Positions 16,779-24,825 of a stretch of DNA of 28,388 bases are shown here, in pieces. The stretch is from Akkermansiaceae bacterium UBA5689 (GTDB lineage Bacteria > Verrucomicrobiota > Verrucomicrobiia > Verrucomicrobiales > Akkermansiaceae): positions 1-28,388 of the forward strand of contig DIHT01000056.1 of assembly GCA_002420305.1 (NCBI GenBank), written 5' to 3'. Position numbers and translations under genes: made by a program. Position 1 is the stretch's first letter, and every line of letters begins with the position of its first letter. The notes beneath the pieces are model-generated. The model did no database searches. It had not been told where the DNA came from and saw only the letters and a list, made by a program, of their open reading frames with translations.

Positions 16779-19268
16779 TCAATCTGATTTGATCTCGATC
16801 TTTTTCGGGCGCCGAAGCGGGATCCCCCCATCTTCATCGCTGAGAATTTCGGTCTCCAGCAGCAAACTGGGGCCCTTCACAAAAATGCTCAATTCCCCCT
16901 GAATGTTCTCCAGACTCACCAACTCAGCATTGTAGGGGTCCTCTCCAATCAGTCCACTCGCCTGAGGAAGAATAGGAGCGACGGGGAGAAGCTGCTGACC
17001 ACCTGATTCCATCGCGAGAGGTCCATAGCGCTTCAGCACCTCATTGGTTCCAATACCCCCCTTCCCATGGAGGTCGCATAAGCCAAGTTTTATCCGGTCA
17101 GCCCGCAGCCACTCGGTCTTACCCGCATAACGGAAGCTTCGGTTTCCCTGTGTATCTTCCACCGAATCGTAACAGTAGCGGGTGGCCAGCAACCCAGAAT
17201 GACGGCAAATCTTCGCGGGCGTCAACCCTTCGGGGACCTCAAGCCCTTTCCCAGGATAGTGCTGGTCAGCGATATTCATCACCTCAGCCCATGGACGAAA
17301 AGTGAGATGCTTTCCAAAAGCGTTCTCATAGACCGCTTTCTTCCCCTGATAGAACCCTACCCAGACTCCTAAGACTACTCTACCGTTATACCCAAGGCTC
17401 CACCCGTCGGCAAAATCATGCGTGGTTCCGGTCTTTACCGCTCCCGGAAAAGAGGGAGAGGCAATGGCTGAGGCCTCTTCTGCAAGATTTCCATCGATCA
17501 TGGACTCTCTCAGCATTTCGTGAAGCTGATAAGCCGTGATCTCGTCACATGCGGCCTCAGCCCCGGACTTTACGGGAGCAGGTGCTTCGTAAACCACCTC
17601 TCCTTTCCCATTCTCAATACGCTCGATGTAGCGGGGTTCACCCGGAAGCTGACCCTTACGGGAAATCGCGGCATAAACCCCAACCGCTTCGCGAAGTGAA
17701 ACCGAGTCGTGGCCAAGAAGCATTCGGGTAAGGAGATCTTCTCTGCCCACCGGGAGACCAAATGCTCTGGCCTGCGCCGCGACCCTCGCAAGAGTCAACT
17801 CGCGCCCCAACCGCACCGTAGCAGCCAACTTGGAAGAGGACAGCGCCCGCACACTGGAAATTCGCCCCTCATAATGCGGATTCGTAACTTCCATACCCCA
17901 CTCCCCGAGGATCCCCTCCTGAGCACCGACCGCGACCGCCCGTGCATCCATCGCCTCATCCCGGACAGTAGTGCAGGGGTGACCTCCATCCTGCAAGGAA
18001 GCTGCATAAACCATTGGTAGAAAGGCTGTTCCGAATGGCCTCCGCCCGAGTTCAATAAAATCATACTGGGAATGCGCGTAGTCCCTGCCTCCGACATGAG
18101 CGAGAACGTTTCCCGTATCCGGATCGATCATCAGGGCAGCGCCCTGCACGTAGGCGGGCACTTTACCTGGAGAGAGCTTAAAGTCCCTGCGCTTCTGATG
18201 GCTGTATCCCGTTTTGGCCTCAATGACGTCGAGATGCTCCCGCAAGCTTTGCTCTGCCTGCTCCTGCACATCCCGGTCAATTGTAGTATGAATTCTGAAT
18301 CCACCCCGGGACATCGCCTCAATACCCACTTTCTCGAGGGCGATATCATCGACGATTTCGTAAAGGTGCGACTTCCCCTTCCGTAAGGGTTTAGGGTTAA
18401 CCACCACGGGCTTGCTGGAGAGCCGCATCCATTCCGCTTCCGTGATCATCTCCTCGGCCAGCATTCGGTTCAGCACGTGATCCCGTGCCTTGCGGTTCCT
18501 CTCTGGGTTGGAAAGGGGAGAAATCAGAGTTGGGTTTTTGACACAGGCCACCAGCGAGGCGCACTCCTCGACTGTGAGCGCCATGGGTTCCTTTCCAAAG
18601 TATCCCAACGCCGCGGAGCGCACACCATAGTATCCGTGTCCAAAGGGAATCCGGTTCAGGTAATACTCCAGGACCACCCTTTTCATGCGACCCTTCCTCT
18701 TCGTTTCATCGGGATACTCTGCCATCAACGAGCGCGTGAGGTGCCGCTCGATCCGCAGGGCGAGAAAGGCCTCCACGATTTTTCTCTCGATGCCTGTCTG
18801 CCCAAGAGCGCGGGCCCCCGACTTCAAATCGAAGGCATTTCGGGCCAGCTGCATGGTAATTGTGCTGGCACCCTGAGTCACCGCCCGGGCCTTAAAGTTC
18901 AACCAGACCGCCCGGGCCACCCCAACCTGGTCGACTCCATTATGCTCAAAGAAACGCTGATCTTCCTGAGCGATGAGGGAATCGATCAGCTTCTCGGGCA
19001 CCTCTTCAATAGAAACCTTACTCCGGTTTTCCACGAACATCCGGCCAATCTCCCGGCCCTTCCGGTCCAGGATCATGCTGGGGATCTCAACATCATCGAT
19101 CGTTGAGATGTCTATCGCCGCCGCCTGTTGCTTGTAGGGCTCCAGCCGTTCATTGGCGATTCTCAGAGCCACGATCGCAGCGGTCATGCAGAGAAGCAGG
19201 AAAACCCACAACCCTTTGCGCTTGTAAAAACGCCGCTTTCGTCGGTTTTTGGTGTTCTGTTTCGCCAT
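16779..19268 (-). CDS. Class A penicillin-binding protein (PBP1A-like) with degenerate transpeptidase site
   Basis: This bitopic cell-wall synthase has 829 residues: a basic cytoplasmic N-terminus, a TM helix at about 20-38, a GT51 glycosyltransferase, then a penicillin-binding domain. The GT51 motifs are intact: EDQRFFEHNG at 102-111 with Glu102, GASTITMQLARN at 133-144, ERKIVEAFLALRIE at 161-174, and LEYYLNRIPFGHGYYG at 200-215. In the transpeptidase domain, the SxxK box reads Thr414-Ala-Phe-Leu417 within RRPFGTAFLPMVY, losing both the nucleophilic Ser and the Lys. The SxN box reads Ser479-Lys-Leu481. Only the KTGT box (612-615) is kept. It therefore probably polymerises glycan strands but does not cross-link. 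The ATG sits in a CCATGG shared with the divergent strand. Two genes follow closely downstream. Confidence 0.9.
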   Translation of the reverse strand: MAKQNTKNRRKRRFYKRKGLWVFLLLCMTAAIVALRIANERLEPYKQQAAAIDISTIDDVEIPSMILDRKGREIGRMFVENRSKVSIEEVPEKLIDSLIAQEDQRFFEHNGVDQVGVARAVWLNFKARAVTQGASTITMQLARNAFDLKSGARALGQTGIERKIVEAFLALRIERHLTRSLMAEYPDETKRKGRMKRVVLEYYLNRIPFGHGYYGVRSAALGYFGKEPMALTVEECASLVACVKNPTLISPLSNPERNRKARDHVLNRMLAEEMITEAEWMRLSSKPVVVNPKPLRKGKSHLYEIVDDIALEKVGIEAMSRGGFRIHTTIDRDVQEQAEQSLREHLDVIEAKTGYSHQKRRDFKLSPGKVPAYVQGAALMIDPDTGNVLAHVGGRDYAHSQYDFIELGRRPFGTAFLPMVYAASLQDGGHPCTTVRDEAMDARAVAVGAQEGILGEWGMEVTNPHYEGRISSVRALSSSKLAATVRLGRELTLARVAAQARAFGLPVGREDLLTRMLLGHDSVSLREAVGVYAAISRKGQLPGEPRYIERIENGKGEVVYEAPAPVKSGAEAACDEITAYQLHEMLRESMIDGNLAEEASAIASPSFPGAVKTGTTHDFADGWSLGYNGRVVLGVWVGFYQGKKAVYENAFGKHLTFRPWAEVMNIADQHYPGKGLEVPEGLTPAKICRHSGLLATRYCYDSVEDTQGNRSFRYAGKTEWLRADRIKLGLCDLHGKGGIGTNEVLKRYGPLAMESGGQQLLPVAPILPQASGLIGEDPYNAELVSLENIQGELSIFVKGPSLLLETEILSDEDGGIPLRRPKKIEIKSD

Positions 19269-19371
19269 GGAATCAAGGAATCAAAGTCGGCCTTATCCCC
19301 CCCCTGTCTGGGGAAATTACCCGTCTTCCCCGACTGGGGCAACTCCTCTATTCCTCCATGTCCTTGCTCCC

Positions 19372-20451
19372 ATGATCAAGGAGGGCGGCCCACTCTCGTT
19401 TTCCCGCTTCATGGAGCTAGCCCTCTATCACGAGGATTTTGGCTACTACACTGATCCAAGCCGCACCAGAGTCGGCAAGACTGGCGACTTCGCTACCAGC
19501 GTCAGTATCGGTCCCGCCTACGGCCGTCTTCTTTCTCTTAGAATTCGTCAGGTCTGGGAAGCCCATGGCAACCCACAGGTCTTTTCCGTCCTCGAACTCG
19601 GCCCCGAGGATGGCTCCCTTGCACTCGACATCCTAAAGGCCGCCCATCAACAGGACGCTGCCTTCCACCAAGCCCTGCACTACACCGCCTGCGAACCCGG
19701 CGCCCGCAAACGTGAGGCCCTTGCCAACCGCTTCGCAGCCGCTGGGGAGCCGAACCTCCGGGTGGTAGCAGCTCCCGAAGAAGCCAAGGCGGAGCGGGGA
19801 ATCATCCTCGGCAATGAAGTTCTCGACGCTCTCCCCGTTCACCTCGTTCGCTGGTCAGGAGGCTCCTGGCAGGAAATGTCCGTGGGACTCGAGGACGAGA
19901 AGCTCACATGGACCATGTCTCCCTGTTCTGACGGCCCGCTGAGCGACCACCTCACCAAACTTCCTGTGGATCTGCCAGAAGGCTACACCACTGAGGTGTG
20001 CCTCAATCTCTTTCCTCTGATAAAGGAACTGGCCGCCACCTTCGAGGATGCTCTGATTCTTCTCGTGGACTACGGCTTTGAGCGTAGCGAATACTACCAC
20101 CCGGACCGCTGCGAGGGCACGCTGCAGACCTACACCCGTCATCAAGTCGGGAAAGATCCGCTTGAAGCTCCGGGAGAGTGCGACCTTTCAACTCATCTTG
20201 ATTTCACCAGCATAGGCGAGGCCGCCCAGGCTGCCGACCTGACCTCTCTTGGCTCTGCCCGACAGGAAAGCTTCCTGGTGCATCTAGCCTCAGGGTTGCT
20301 GCAAAACCTCTCCTCCCCCGAAACAGACCGGGAATTCCTCGGCCAGTTTCAGACCCTCACTCACCCTGCTTTTTTCGGCTCTCGCTTTCACTTTCTGGAG
20401 TTTGCCAAGGGCCCCATCAGTTCTGGTCTGACCTTTCCGGGACGAAGCTAA
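19372..20451 (+). CDS. SAM-dependent methyltransferase, MidA/NDUFAF7 family (DUF185)
   Basis: This is a predicted protein methyltransferase; the mitochondrial member NDUFAF7 methylates an arginine of a complex I subunit. The ATG at 19372 gives 359 residues, beginning just before the conserved GPLSFSRFMELALYHEDFGYY. The frame extends to 19249, but that part is Pro-rich and overlaps the divergent PBP start. Visible motifs are GDFATSVSIGPAYGRLLS at 38-55, the SAM-binding ELGPEDGSLALDIL near 75-88, GNEVLDALPVH, and the C-terminal YYHPDRCEGTLQTYTRHQVG followed by DLSTHLDFTSI. In the SAM loop the usual middle glycine is replaced (GPED instead of GPGxG). The target is unknown. The 103 nt between the two start codons should hold both promoters. 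Confidence 0.88.
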   Translation: MIKEGGPLSFSRFMELALYHEDFGYYTDPSRTRVGKTGDFATSVSIGPAYGRLLSLRIRQVWEAHGNPQVFSVLELGPEDGSLALDILKAAHQQDAAFHQALHYTACEPGARKREALANRFAAAGEPNLRVVAAPEEAKAERGIILGNEVLDALPVHLVRWSGGSWQEMSVGLEDEKLTWTMSPCSDGPLSDHLTKLPVDLPEGYTTEVCLNLFPLIKELAATFEDALILLVDYGFERSEYYHPDRCEGTLQTYTRHQVGKDPLEAPGECDLSTHLDFTSIGEAAQAADLTSLGSARQESFLVHLASGLLQNLSSPETDREFLGQFQTLTHPAFFGSRFHFLEFAKGPISSGLTFPGRS

Positions 20452-20463
20452 GCTCCTCCGAGC

Positions 20464-20482
20464 AGAGAAAAAACTCTTCTCT
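20464..20482 (+). terminator. Small hairpin after the methyltransferase gene
   Basis: AGAGAA at 20464-20469 pairs with TTCTCT at 20477-20482 across a 7-nt A-rich loop, 12 nt after the stop codon. It is followed by AATGGCCCCTTGTTATTT, which is only partly T-rich. It could end transcription before the tRNA gene, but the stem is weak. Confidence 0.3.
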
Positions 20483-20529
20483 AATGGCCCCTTGTTATTT
20501 CCCCTGAACCCCCTAGCCTCCCCGCCAAT

Positions 20530-20612
20530 GCCGGGATGGCGGAATTGGTAGACGCGCCTGATTTAGGATCAGGTGTCCCTAGGACGTGCAGGTTCGAGTC
20601 CTGTTCCCGGTA
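20530..20612 (+). tRNA. tRNA-Leu, anticodon UAG
   Basis: The 83-nt sequence folds as a class II tRNA. The acceptor GCCGGGA pairs with TCCCGGT (G1-U72 wobble) and the discriminator base is A. The D-loop contains AATTGGTAGAC. The anticodon stem CCTGA/TCAGG encloses TT-TAG-GA, so the anticodon is UAG and reads CUA and other CUN leucine codons. The long variable arm TGTCC-CTA-GGACG is diagnostic for Leu. The T-arm GCAGG-TTCGAGT-CCTGT closes with one G-U pair. CCA is not encoded. A weak promoter-like pair (TTGTTA at 20492, TAGCCT at 20514) lies upstream. A diverged copy of its 3' part occurs at 24826-24862. Confidence 0.96.
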
Positions 20613-20640
20613 TGTTTCTCAACCCAGAGTAGTTGGGAGG

Positions 20641-20690
20641 CCTGAGACCTTATGGCAAGGTTAGCCATTCAGTCTCTGGTTACTGTTTTG
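20641..20690 (+). terminator. Two-tier hairpin downstream of tRNA-Leu, possible terminator
   Basis: CCTGAGAC at 20641-20648 pairs with GTCTCTGG at 20672-20679 with one T-T mismatch. Inside it, ATGGC at 20652-20656 pairs with GCCAT at 20664-20668 across a symmetric 3x3 internal loop. The tail TTACTGTTTTG is moderately T-rich. Its position ~30 nt after the tRNA suits a transcription terminator, but a separate structured RNA cannot be excluded. Nothing else is recognised between here and 20826. Confidence 0.45.
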
Positions 20691-20826
20691 TAGAAACCGC
20701 GCGGCCAGCGACCTGACGAGGTGAACGAATCGATTCATTAGTGAAACTCCCTCCACACATCCCCTACGCTCTCAAAGCAATCAGGCGAGCTTGTTGTGGC
20801 ACACACTCTCGTGGTATACCTCGCGC

Positions 20827-21600
20827 ATGAGAATGCTAGCTGCTCTCACTTTGCTTCTCGCCATTGTCCTCAGCACACCATCACCCGGCTCATCACCAGT
20901 GCTAGCATGGGAGTATGAGGTTGAGGTCCAATCGCTGGTTCCAGGAGCCACGCTTTCAGGAGGATTTGAAAATAATACCCCTGTGCTTAGTCCAGATGGA
21001 ATGTGCGCGATGGTTTTCAGCATCCAAATGCAATTTGGGCTACCCTCACCCTCTACGTTATACGTCATCGCCGTCTTGAATGAAGAAGGCCTTCCGATTT
21101 GGAGAGGAGTAACTGGAGGTTCTGCTCCAGCAGTAATTCATCTGACCAAGGAATCGCTGGTGTATCGAGCAGTGGTCGGCCCAGGAGTGATCCGGTTTTT
21201 TACAGTCCCTTTAGAAGCAGTGACGCTTATGGAACCAGCAACGGGCCGATTAGAAGATACCGATGGAATGGCCGCCTTTGCATTACAGACGAGCAGTTCA
21301 GCCACATCTTTTCTTAGCTACACTCGAAATCCAATTCCTGATGGGATGCCGCTCGTAATCAAAAAGTGGACCATTCCAGGAGACGAGGTAGATCTTGTAG
21401 CCTCGTTCTTTGGCCTTGAAGACGGAAACCTGATTCTTTCATGGGCCACCTCTGCCGGAGAAATCTACCAAGTACAGCGGTCCACGAATCTCGAATCGTG
21501 GGAGAACATCGGGGTGCCCCTAACTGGCAACGGTATTACAATGAGCTACTCGCAGCGATCGACTGCCGAAAAGGTGTTCCTCAGGGTGGTAATTCCGTGA
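20827..21600 (+). CDS. Secreted protein of unknown function, first of tandem paralogs
   Basis: The N-terminal domain is unrecognised. The ATG at 20827 gives 257 residues and starts directly with a signal peptide (MRMLAALTLLLAIVL, cleavage perhaps near Ser20-Ala27). The longer frame begins with a TTG at 20791 and spoils the signal. Residues ~28-190 contain GGFENNTPVLSPDGM and NPIPDGMPLVIKKWTIP, shared with the next gene. Residues ~197-257 form the small beta-sandwich common at the C-termini of verrucomicrobial exported proteins (LILSWATSAGEIYQVQRSTN, then LESWENIG). The last 61 residues match the neighbour at 46 positions, so this is a tandem duplication. The gap between them is 38 nt. The DNA looks more A/T-rich than the upstream core genes. 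Confidence 0.8.
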   Translation: MRMLAALTLLLAIVLSTPSPGSSPVLAWEYEVEVQSLVPGATLSGGFENNTPVLSPDGMCAMVFSIQMQFGLPSPSTLYVIAVLNEEGLPIWRGVTGGSAPAVIHLTKESLVYRAVVGPGVIRFFTVPLEAVTLMEPATGRLEDTDGMAAFALQTSSSATSFLSYTRNPIPDGMPLVIKKWTIPGDEVDLVASFFGLEDGNLILSWATSAGEIYQVQRSTNLESWENIGVPLTGNGITMSYSQRSTAEKVFLRVVIP

Positions 21601-21638
21601 AGGCCCACACGCTCGACCTAGCAGCAAACCAGCAACCT

Positions 21639-22403
21639 ATGAAGCTCATCATTTTTGCGTTCCTGTTTACCATTCTCCTGAGCACCAAATCCCATTGCGC
21701 GGAGCCAGTGCTTGAATGGGAATATGAGGTTAATGCCAGTGCGATGCTATTTGGCTCAAGGATTGCAGGTGGCTTCGAAAACAATACTCCGGTCCTCAGT
21801 GAGGACGGAATGGCCGCCTTTGTCTTTAGTATTTCGAATGAATTCAGACCGGACATAGGAATTATTCATGTGATTGCCGTTTTAGATGTAAACGGTTCCC
21901 TCGTTTGGCGAGGCCTCATAGGCGGGGCTGTCCCGCGTGTTAATTTTCTCAATCAGGATGTCCTGGTCTATGAAATACCCGGCTTTAGTCCTGCAAGGTT
22001 TTCAACGATTCCTTTAAAGACGATAAGCGTGACAGGACGAGGAGGCGCTCAGTTGGAGGGAGCAGATGGGATGGATGCGGGCGCATTAATGACCAGCAGC
22101 TCAACACGGTCTTTTCTAACATACACTCCAAACCCGATTCCTGACGGCATGTCGCTGATAATAAAAAAATGGACCATACCTCGAGAAGAGGCGGTCCTTG
22201 CTCCGTCCACCTTTGGCATTGAAGACGACAACTTGATCATCTCATGGCCCACCACTGCCGGACAAACCTACCAGGTGCAGCGGTCCACGGACCTTGAGTC
22301 ATGGGAGAACATCGGGGTAGCCCTCACCGGCAACGGAACCACGATGAGCTACGCGCAGCCAGCGACTACTGATAAGGTATTTCTAAGGGTGGTGATCCCC
22401 TGA
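21639..22403 (+). CDS. Secreted protein of unknown function, second of tandem paralogs
   Basis: This 254-residue paralog of the preceding gene is probably in the same transcript. The ATG at 21639 begins a signal peptide (MKLIIFAFLFTILLSTKSHC, cleavage near Ala21). Cys20 is not in a proper lipobox, so a lipoprotein is unlikely. The frame is open back to 21441, but that part overlaps the preceding gene and is not real. The core shares GGFENNTPVLS, the DGM motifs, and PNPIPDGMSLIIKKWTIP with its neighbour. The C-terminal domain has LIISWPTTAGQTYQVQRSTD, then LESWENIG. It ends VFLRVVIP, as does its paralog. A terminator-like hairpin follows. No catalytic motif is seen; a binding or surface role would be a guess. 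Confidence 0.8.
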   Translation: MKLIIFAFLFTILLSTKSHCAEPVLEWEYEVNASAMLFGSRIAGGFENNTPVLSEDGMAAFVFSISNEFRPDIGIIHVIAVLDVNGSLVWRGLIGGAVPRVNFLNQDVLVYEIPGFSPARFSTIPLKTISVTGRGGAQLEGADGMDAGALMTSSSTRSFLTYTPNPIPDGMSLIIKKWTIPREEAVLAPSTFGIEDDNLIISWPTTAGQTYQVQRSTDLESWENIGVALTGNGTTMSYAQPATTDKVFLRVVIP

Positions 22404-22415
22404 AGTTTCACATGT

Positions 22416-22470
22416 CCCCGCCATACACGGTTCATGTAAAGGGATAAGGTGCGGGGTCTTTTCTTTCTTT
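22416..22470 (+). terminator. Rho-independent-type terminator after the paralog pair
   Basis: CCCCGC at 22416-22421 pairs with GCGGGG at 22451-22456, immediately followed by the pyrimidine run TCTTTTCTTTCTTT at 22457-22470. The loop is long (29 nt), and an alternative ACATG/CATGT pairing competes. The T-rich tail and its position 13 nt after the stop make it a reasonable terminator for the plus strand. The convergent gene ends at 22532. Confidence 0.5.
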
Positions 22471-22531
22471 AATAAGCTACCAAGTATTCCGCTCACCTCT
22501 TGCATACCTCTGCCCAAACTAAATTCGTCAG

Positions 22532-24448
22532 CTACTTCGCATCCAAGGCAAGGCGGTACCGTTCTACGAGATCGGCACGAGCGCTCTTCTCATCCTGGAG
22601 AAACCCTAAAACTTGCTTCGCCTCTTCCAGGTTTTTCGGCACTGGCAATGAGGCAATCCGATTAATCACCTTCTCCCTCACCGTAGCGACATACAAACCC
22701 TCGGTCGGACATCCTGGCTTACCCTCGACTGTCGCCAGAGCAGACCGAAACAGCCCCCAGATCCCAACCTGTTTCTGCGGGGTCTCTGCCATCGCGATGG
22801 CCTTATCGATGACAAGCAAGTGATAGGGATTCCGAGCAATAGCGTTATGAAGCAGCTTCCAGCCATCTTGTCTTTGTTGCTCCTCAGGAAGAAGCAGATA
22901 CACTGCATGAGCGACAGTGCCGTCGTGGTAGGCTGCCGAGCCTTGGTTGATTCCCCAGGCGAGACTCTGGTGGTAGATCATCTTCTTGATCCCTCGGAAT
23001 TCGATCTCATGCCCACTGGTGCGCTTACTGCGCCTGAATTCACGCTCGAACGGCCATGGGGTGAAAGGACCGGTCTTCTCATCCCCCCCGGTGGCATACT
23101 GACCGCCTTCACAGCGAAAGGTCCCAGTCTCTGGTCCATGACGGAAAAAGACCACCGCGCAGTGCCCAGGTTGAGTGGCCTGACACGATGGAACGCCGAG
23201 GGTGTTGTGACCACGTGCCGAGATTGAGCCCATCGTACCGCATACACCACCGTCCTTGAGCATCATCTGGATGGTTGCGTAGCTGAACGGATAGGGTTTG
23301 AGCCGACGCGCCGACTGCATTGAGAACTGTTGCGCGATACCATGGATATACTCCCCGTAACGATGAAACTCCCCGCGATCACGAAATGCGATCCAGCGCT
23401 CTTCACGCTCCCGCAGGGGTTGCTGATCGGCAGCAAGCATGGTCAGCAGCGGCCACGGGGCCGTCAGCGGGAAGGACGGCCAGTTGCGCTCCTTCTGAAG
23501 TGCCGGAGGAAACGTATATTCAAAATTACGAATCGCGTAGAGGCACCGCTCGGCCGGGGTTGCAAAGGGATCTCGCTCTTTTGGCAACAATCCTTTGGCC
23601 TCATACGCACTACGGAACATCCGGTAGGCTGCTTCAATTTTCTTGTAAGCCTCTCCACGCACCGCATCGCGGCTGTGCCAGTGAATGATGCGATCACCAC
23701 AGTCGATCTCCACCTCGTGTCCCTGCGACTTCATGTAGTCGTTGAACTTCTCCTGCAACTCCCTGCTAGCCATCACATCGGCGGCGTAGAGTGCGCGCTT
23801 GATTTTCTTCGTCTTCTGCGCCGGATCACCTTTCTTTCGCTTCGGAACCGGAAGTGCGATGCCTCGCTTGTCGTATTTTAACTCACCAGTCTTCGGATCA
23901 AGCACGACGTCTTCTTCGATGGTGTGGTCGTTCAGGAAGTTAATGATGTGATCATTAAAGTCCAACTCACGCTGAGGATCCTTGGTATCGACTCGCACAC
24001 GAGGATCACGGGGAATCACCAACTTCATCGGCTCCCGCGCAGTTGTATCGGCAGCCAATCCCTCCTTGGCGCTGACCAGAGCAACCGCGAGAGCCAGCTG
24101 GCGGTACTGCTCGAATTTCGCTTTACCCATATCGAGCCGAAGCGAGTAGAGCCAGCGGAGCACGTCCTCGGGTTTGTGATGCGTCGCATACACTCCAGTG
24201 GCGATGTCAGGATCGGATTCAACCCATGCGAGAAACTCGGCTGGCAGCACCGTGTCCCCTGCCTTCAAGCTAGTCTCAACCTGCTTTCTCGCATGCCTGA
24301 AGAAGGCGGTGCGCAGCGCCGGAGTGACGGCATATTGCTCCTTGCTACAGATGCGCAGGATCTGATCTGCAGCAGCACCTGTATACATGAGGCTGATCGA
24401 CAAGCTGGCCGCCAAGACGGTGGCTGCGGTGCATTTACATACCTTCAT
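22532..24448 (-). CDS. Secreted transglutaminase-like protein of unknown function
   Basis: This is a 638-residue exported protein with an N-terminal signal peptide (MKVCKCTAATVLAASLSISL, cleavage near Ala26-Ala27). The core carries GGVCGTMGSISARGHNTLGV with Cys403 and QPGHCAVVFF with His429. This is the Cys and His arrangement of transglutaminase-fold proteins, in which the Cys starts a helix after GG and the His lies on the next strand. The third catalytic residue is not assigned by eye. Residues 140-260 are charged and include a Lys-rich KRKKGDPAQKTKKIKR stretch. The C-terminal ~130 residues are helical and may be repeat-like. It could be a protease, an amidase or a non-catalytic relative; the substrate is unknown. 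It is convergent with the paralog pair and lies within the tRNA-Leu-flanked block. Confidence 0.7.
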   Translation of the reverse strand: MKVCKCTAATVLAASLSISLMYTGAAADQILRICSKEQYAVTPALRTAFFRHARKQVETSLKAGDTVLPAEFLAWVESDPDIATGVYATHHKPEDVLRWLYSLRLDMGKAKFEQYRQLALAVALVSAKEGLAADTTAREPMKLVIPRDPRVRVDTKDPQRELDFNDHIINFLNDHTIEEDVVLDPKTGELKYDKRGIALPVPKRKKGDPAQKTKKIKRALYAADVMASRELQEKFNDYMKSQGHEVEIDCGDRIIHWHSRDAVRGEAYKKIEAAYRMFRSAYEAKGLLPKERDPFATPAERCLYAIRNFEYTFPPALQKERNWPSFPLTAPWPLLTMLAADQQPLREREERWIAFRDRGEFHRYGEYIHGIAQQFSMQSARRLKPYPFSYATIQMMLKDGGVCGTMGSISARGHNTLGVPSCQATQPGHCAVVFFRHGPETGTFRCEGGQYATGGDEKTGPFTPWPFEREFRRSKRTSGHEIEFRGIKKMIYHQSLAWGINQGSAAYHDGTVAHAVYLLLPEEQQRQDGWKLLHNAIARNPYHLLVIDKAIAMAETPQKQVGIWGLFRSALATVEGKPGCPTEGLYVATVREKVINRIASLPVPKNLEEAKQVLGFLQDEKSARADLVERYRLALDAK

Positions 24449-24727
24449 ACTTTCCGGATATTCCGTAGCATGGGCCGGAAAGCAAGCCAGAGCTCAAGAG
24501 CCACCCGGTCTTTCGGCAAACTATGTGAGAAGACCTTTTCCCGGCCACGAGCCGCAAACGGTATCCGGAGCTAACTCGGAACTAGCTTGGCCCAGTAAAA
24601 AATCTCCAAAGGAGCGGTGCAATAATGACGGGCTTTCGAGAACTCCAATCGGTTGGACCAGACGCAGTCGGCAAGCGAGGCGAGATTCCGCCAAGCAGTT
24701 CAGGGAATCATCGTGGCCTAGATGGAG

Positions 24728-24822
24728 TTAGACTCCCTCAAGAGTGCCGGTGTAACCGGCGAAGGTGTCCGTCTCCACTCCAAACCGCTGGAGGATGGTG
24801 ACAAACAGGTGCGCGGGGACTC
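24728..24822 (-). pseudogene. C-terminal remnant of a DUF1552-like secreted protein gene
   Basis: Read on the minus strand, about 31 codons give PAHLFVTILQRFGVETDTFA, then GYTGTLEGV and a natural TAA at 24728-24730. This resembles the conserved C-terminus of DUF1552 proteins, which are common exported proteins in Planctomycetes and Verrucomicrobiota (xxLxxLxRxGVExDxFxxSTGxL). The match begins abruptly, right beside the tRNA-Leu-like repeat, and upstream codons in this frame are unrelated and soon reach a stop. I read it as the stump of a gene cut by insertion or deletion. The family call is from memory of the motif. Confidence 0.45.
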
Positions 24823-24825
24823 TTT

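Noticed and set aside
19249..19371. N-terminal extension of the methyltransferase overlapping the PBP start codon
   Set aside because: The extension is Pro-rich and lacks family similarity; conserved sequence begins right after the ATG at 19372.
24625..24800. Short plus-strand ORF with an AAAGGAG sequence upstream
   Set aside because: It runs antisense through the DUF1552-like remnant, has no protein-like composition and no recognisable family.
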